Assembly (NCBI GenBank): GCA_034096865.1
Contig: JAWQFJ010002779.1
Coordinates: 89,289 to 100,856, forward strand
Direction of reading: 5' to 3'
Source of the DNA: Theodoxus fluviatilis
Taxonomy: Eukaryota; Mollusca; Gastropoda; Cycloneritida; Neritidae
Length of the DNA stretch: 11,568 nt
Every line of letters begins with the position of its first letter. Position 1 is the first letter of the stretch. This document shows, one piece after another, positions 1 to 11,568 of this stretch. Below the pieces are notes generated by a model. It worked only from the letters and a program-made list of their open reading frames with translations. It ran no database searches and had not been told where the DNA came from. Made by a program: the position numbers and the translations under genes.

Positions 1-37
1 GATGTGGGGCCATGCCAGTGGTCATCTCTCTTTGCAG

Positions 38-10598
<10,561 letters not shown>

Positions 10599-10665
10599 GT
10601 AGGTGGCGCTGTGCTCCATAGGATAAACTGTTTGCCTGCAATTGCTCACAGCTCGTGCGGAAATC

Positions 10666-10853
10666 CTAGCGTTGTATTTTGGTGCACAATTCTTGGCTCC
10701 CACTGCGTCTCCACACCAAGGAGTACAAGCGGACCCGTGTGAGGGCTGTGAAGACAGTGCTACCGTAGTGCGATGACTCCTTGATGTGGGCGTCAGCCAG
10801 CACGGAGTTGTACACTTGCTGTTCCAGGGACTGGACACGGTGCTGGTACCAGG
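10666..10853 (-). CDS. Exon-like antisense open frame in intron 6 (unrecognised)
   Basis: On the minus strand about 60 codons are open, from just inside an acceptor-like cacacacag (10854 side, WYQHRVQSLEQQ) to TAG at 10666-10668. Residues such as VYNSVLADAHIKESSHYG and TALTRVRLYSLVWRR look like ordinary helical protein, with GC-rich third positions (CTG, GTG, TAC, AAC, ATC, AAG), unlike the GT repeat beside it. I recognise no family. There is no convincing donor or start codon outside the repeat; the CA repeat may serve as a pyrimidine-poor acceptor region. Options: terminal exon of an antisense gene, a captured gene fragment or pseudogene, or chance. Confidence 0.3.
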
Positions 10854-11021
10854 CTGTGTGTGTCTTGTCTGTGTGTGTCTTGTGTGTATGCGCGTGTGTG
10901 TGTTTCATGTGTGTGTGTGCGTGTGCGTGTGTCTTGTCTGTGTGTGTCTTGTTTGTGTGCGTGTGTGTGTGTGTTTCATGTGCGTGTGTGTGCGTGTGTG
11001 TGTGTCGTGTGTGTGTGTGTC

Positions 11022-11087
<66 letters not shown>

Positions 11088-11279
11088 TTGTGAGTGTGTG
11101 TGTCTTGTCTGTGTGTGTCTTGTGTGTGTGTGTGTCTTGTGTGTGTGTGTGTCTTGTGTGTGTGTGTCTTGTGTGTGTGTGTGTGTCTTGTGTGTGTGTC
11201 TTGTCTGTGTGTGTCTTGTGTGTGTGTGTGTCTTGTCTGTGTGTGTCTTGTGTGTGTGCGTGTGTGTGTGTGTGTGTTT

Positions 11280-11341
<62 letters not shown>

Positions 11342-11514
11342 CGTGCGTGTGTGTGTGTGTGTGTGGGGGGGTTGTGTGTGTGCATGTGTGTGTTCATGCG
11401 TGTATGTGTGTGTGTGTTCATATATGTGTGTGTGTGTGTGTATGTTTGAATGTGAGTGTGCATGCATGTGTTCGTGTATGTGTCTGTGTGCGTGCGAGCG
11501 TGCGTGCGTGCGTG
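10854..11514. repeat. (GT)n-rich array with CTTGT, TTCATG and GCGTG interruptions
   Basis: About 660 bp of GT dinucleotides punctuated by gtcttgt(ct)gtgtg modules at roughly 10-24-bp intervals (10861-11250) and tttcatgtgtg modules (10965, 11050, 11277), then pure GT at about 11281-11335 and degenerate gtgcgtgcg to the end. It starts abruptly after the antisense open frame. The last 50 bases of the window hold nothing recognisable. Confidence 0.93.
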
Positions 11515-11568
11515 TACTCGGGTGCGCGTGCGCGTCCGCCTTCGTGTCTGACGCAAATAAAACAGACA

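Overview
The window is a stretch of animal nuclear genome. It has spliced exons with GT-AG introns, very dense (GT)n/(GA)n microsatellites, several minisatellites and a foldback DNA element. Nothing looks bacterial or viral: there are no operons and no ribosome binding sites. The microsatellite style and the presence of a DUF885 gene would suit a marine invertebrate such as a mollusc, but the taxon is an inference and is not shown by the sequence.

The only gene I can support is on the + strand, with six internal exons at 38-119, 2233-2400, 6234-6320, 9485-9576, 9918-10025 and 10538-10598. All have consensus splice sites and mutually compatible phases (0, 0, 0, 2, 2, 0). Together they give 598 nt and an uninterrupted fragment of about 199 residues that matches the DUF885 (PF05960) family of putative metallopeptidases. 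The fragment contains a DYLxxTRxxYG...GG...YYR block, a GSRPGxFYVN block and the family signature HExxPGHHLQ. Both ends of the gene lie outside the window.

Exons are only about 5% of the window; repeats fill most of the introns. Intron 1 (120-2232) holds a 26-bp minisatellite starting 7 nt after the junction, a degenerate trinucleotide tract, a CpG-rich 35-bp minisatellite and a CCATCC-type array. Intron 2 (2401-6233) holds GA, poly-G and AC tracts, a 61-copy 31-bp minisatellite, a CA/CG tract, a 755-bp foldback element (5223-5977) with 68-bp terminal inverted repeats and a 5-bp target duplication, and a CTG13 tract 53 nt before exon 3. Intron 3 (6321-9484) opens with an array whose 44-bp unit is built from the exon 3/intron 3 junction, so 27 extra donor-like sites follow the true one. 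It then has unique sequence, GT and GA tracts and two tRNA-like B-box palindromes. Introns 4 and 5 are short and mostly unique. The partial intron 6 contains an exon-like antisense open frame (10666-10853), followed by about 660 bp of GT-rich repeat.

The two strongest things to follow up are the array of duplicated splice donors and the near-perfect intronic hairpin. I see no evidence of a multi-gene system. The many long open frames in the repeats are by-products of stop-free repeat units and are not annotated as genes.
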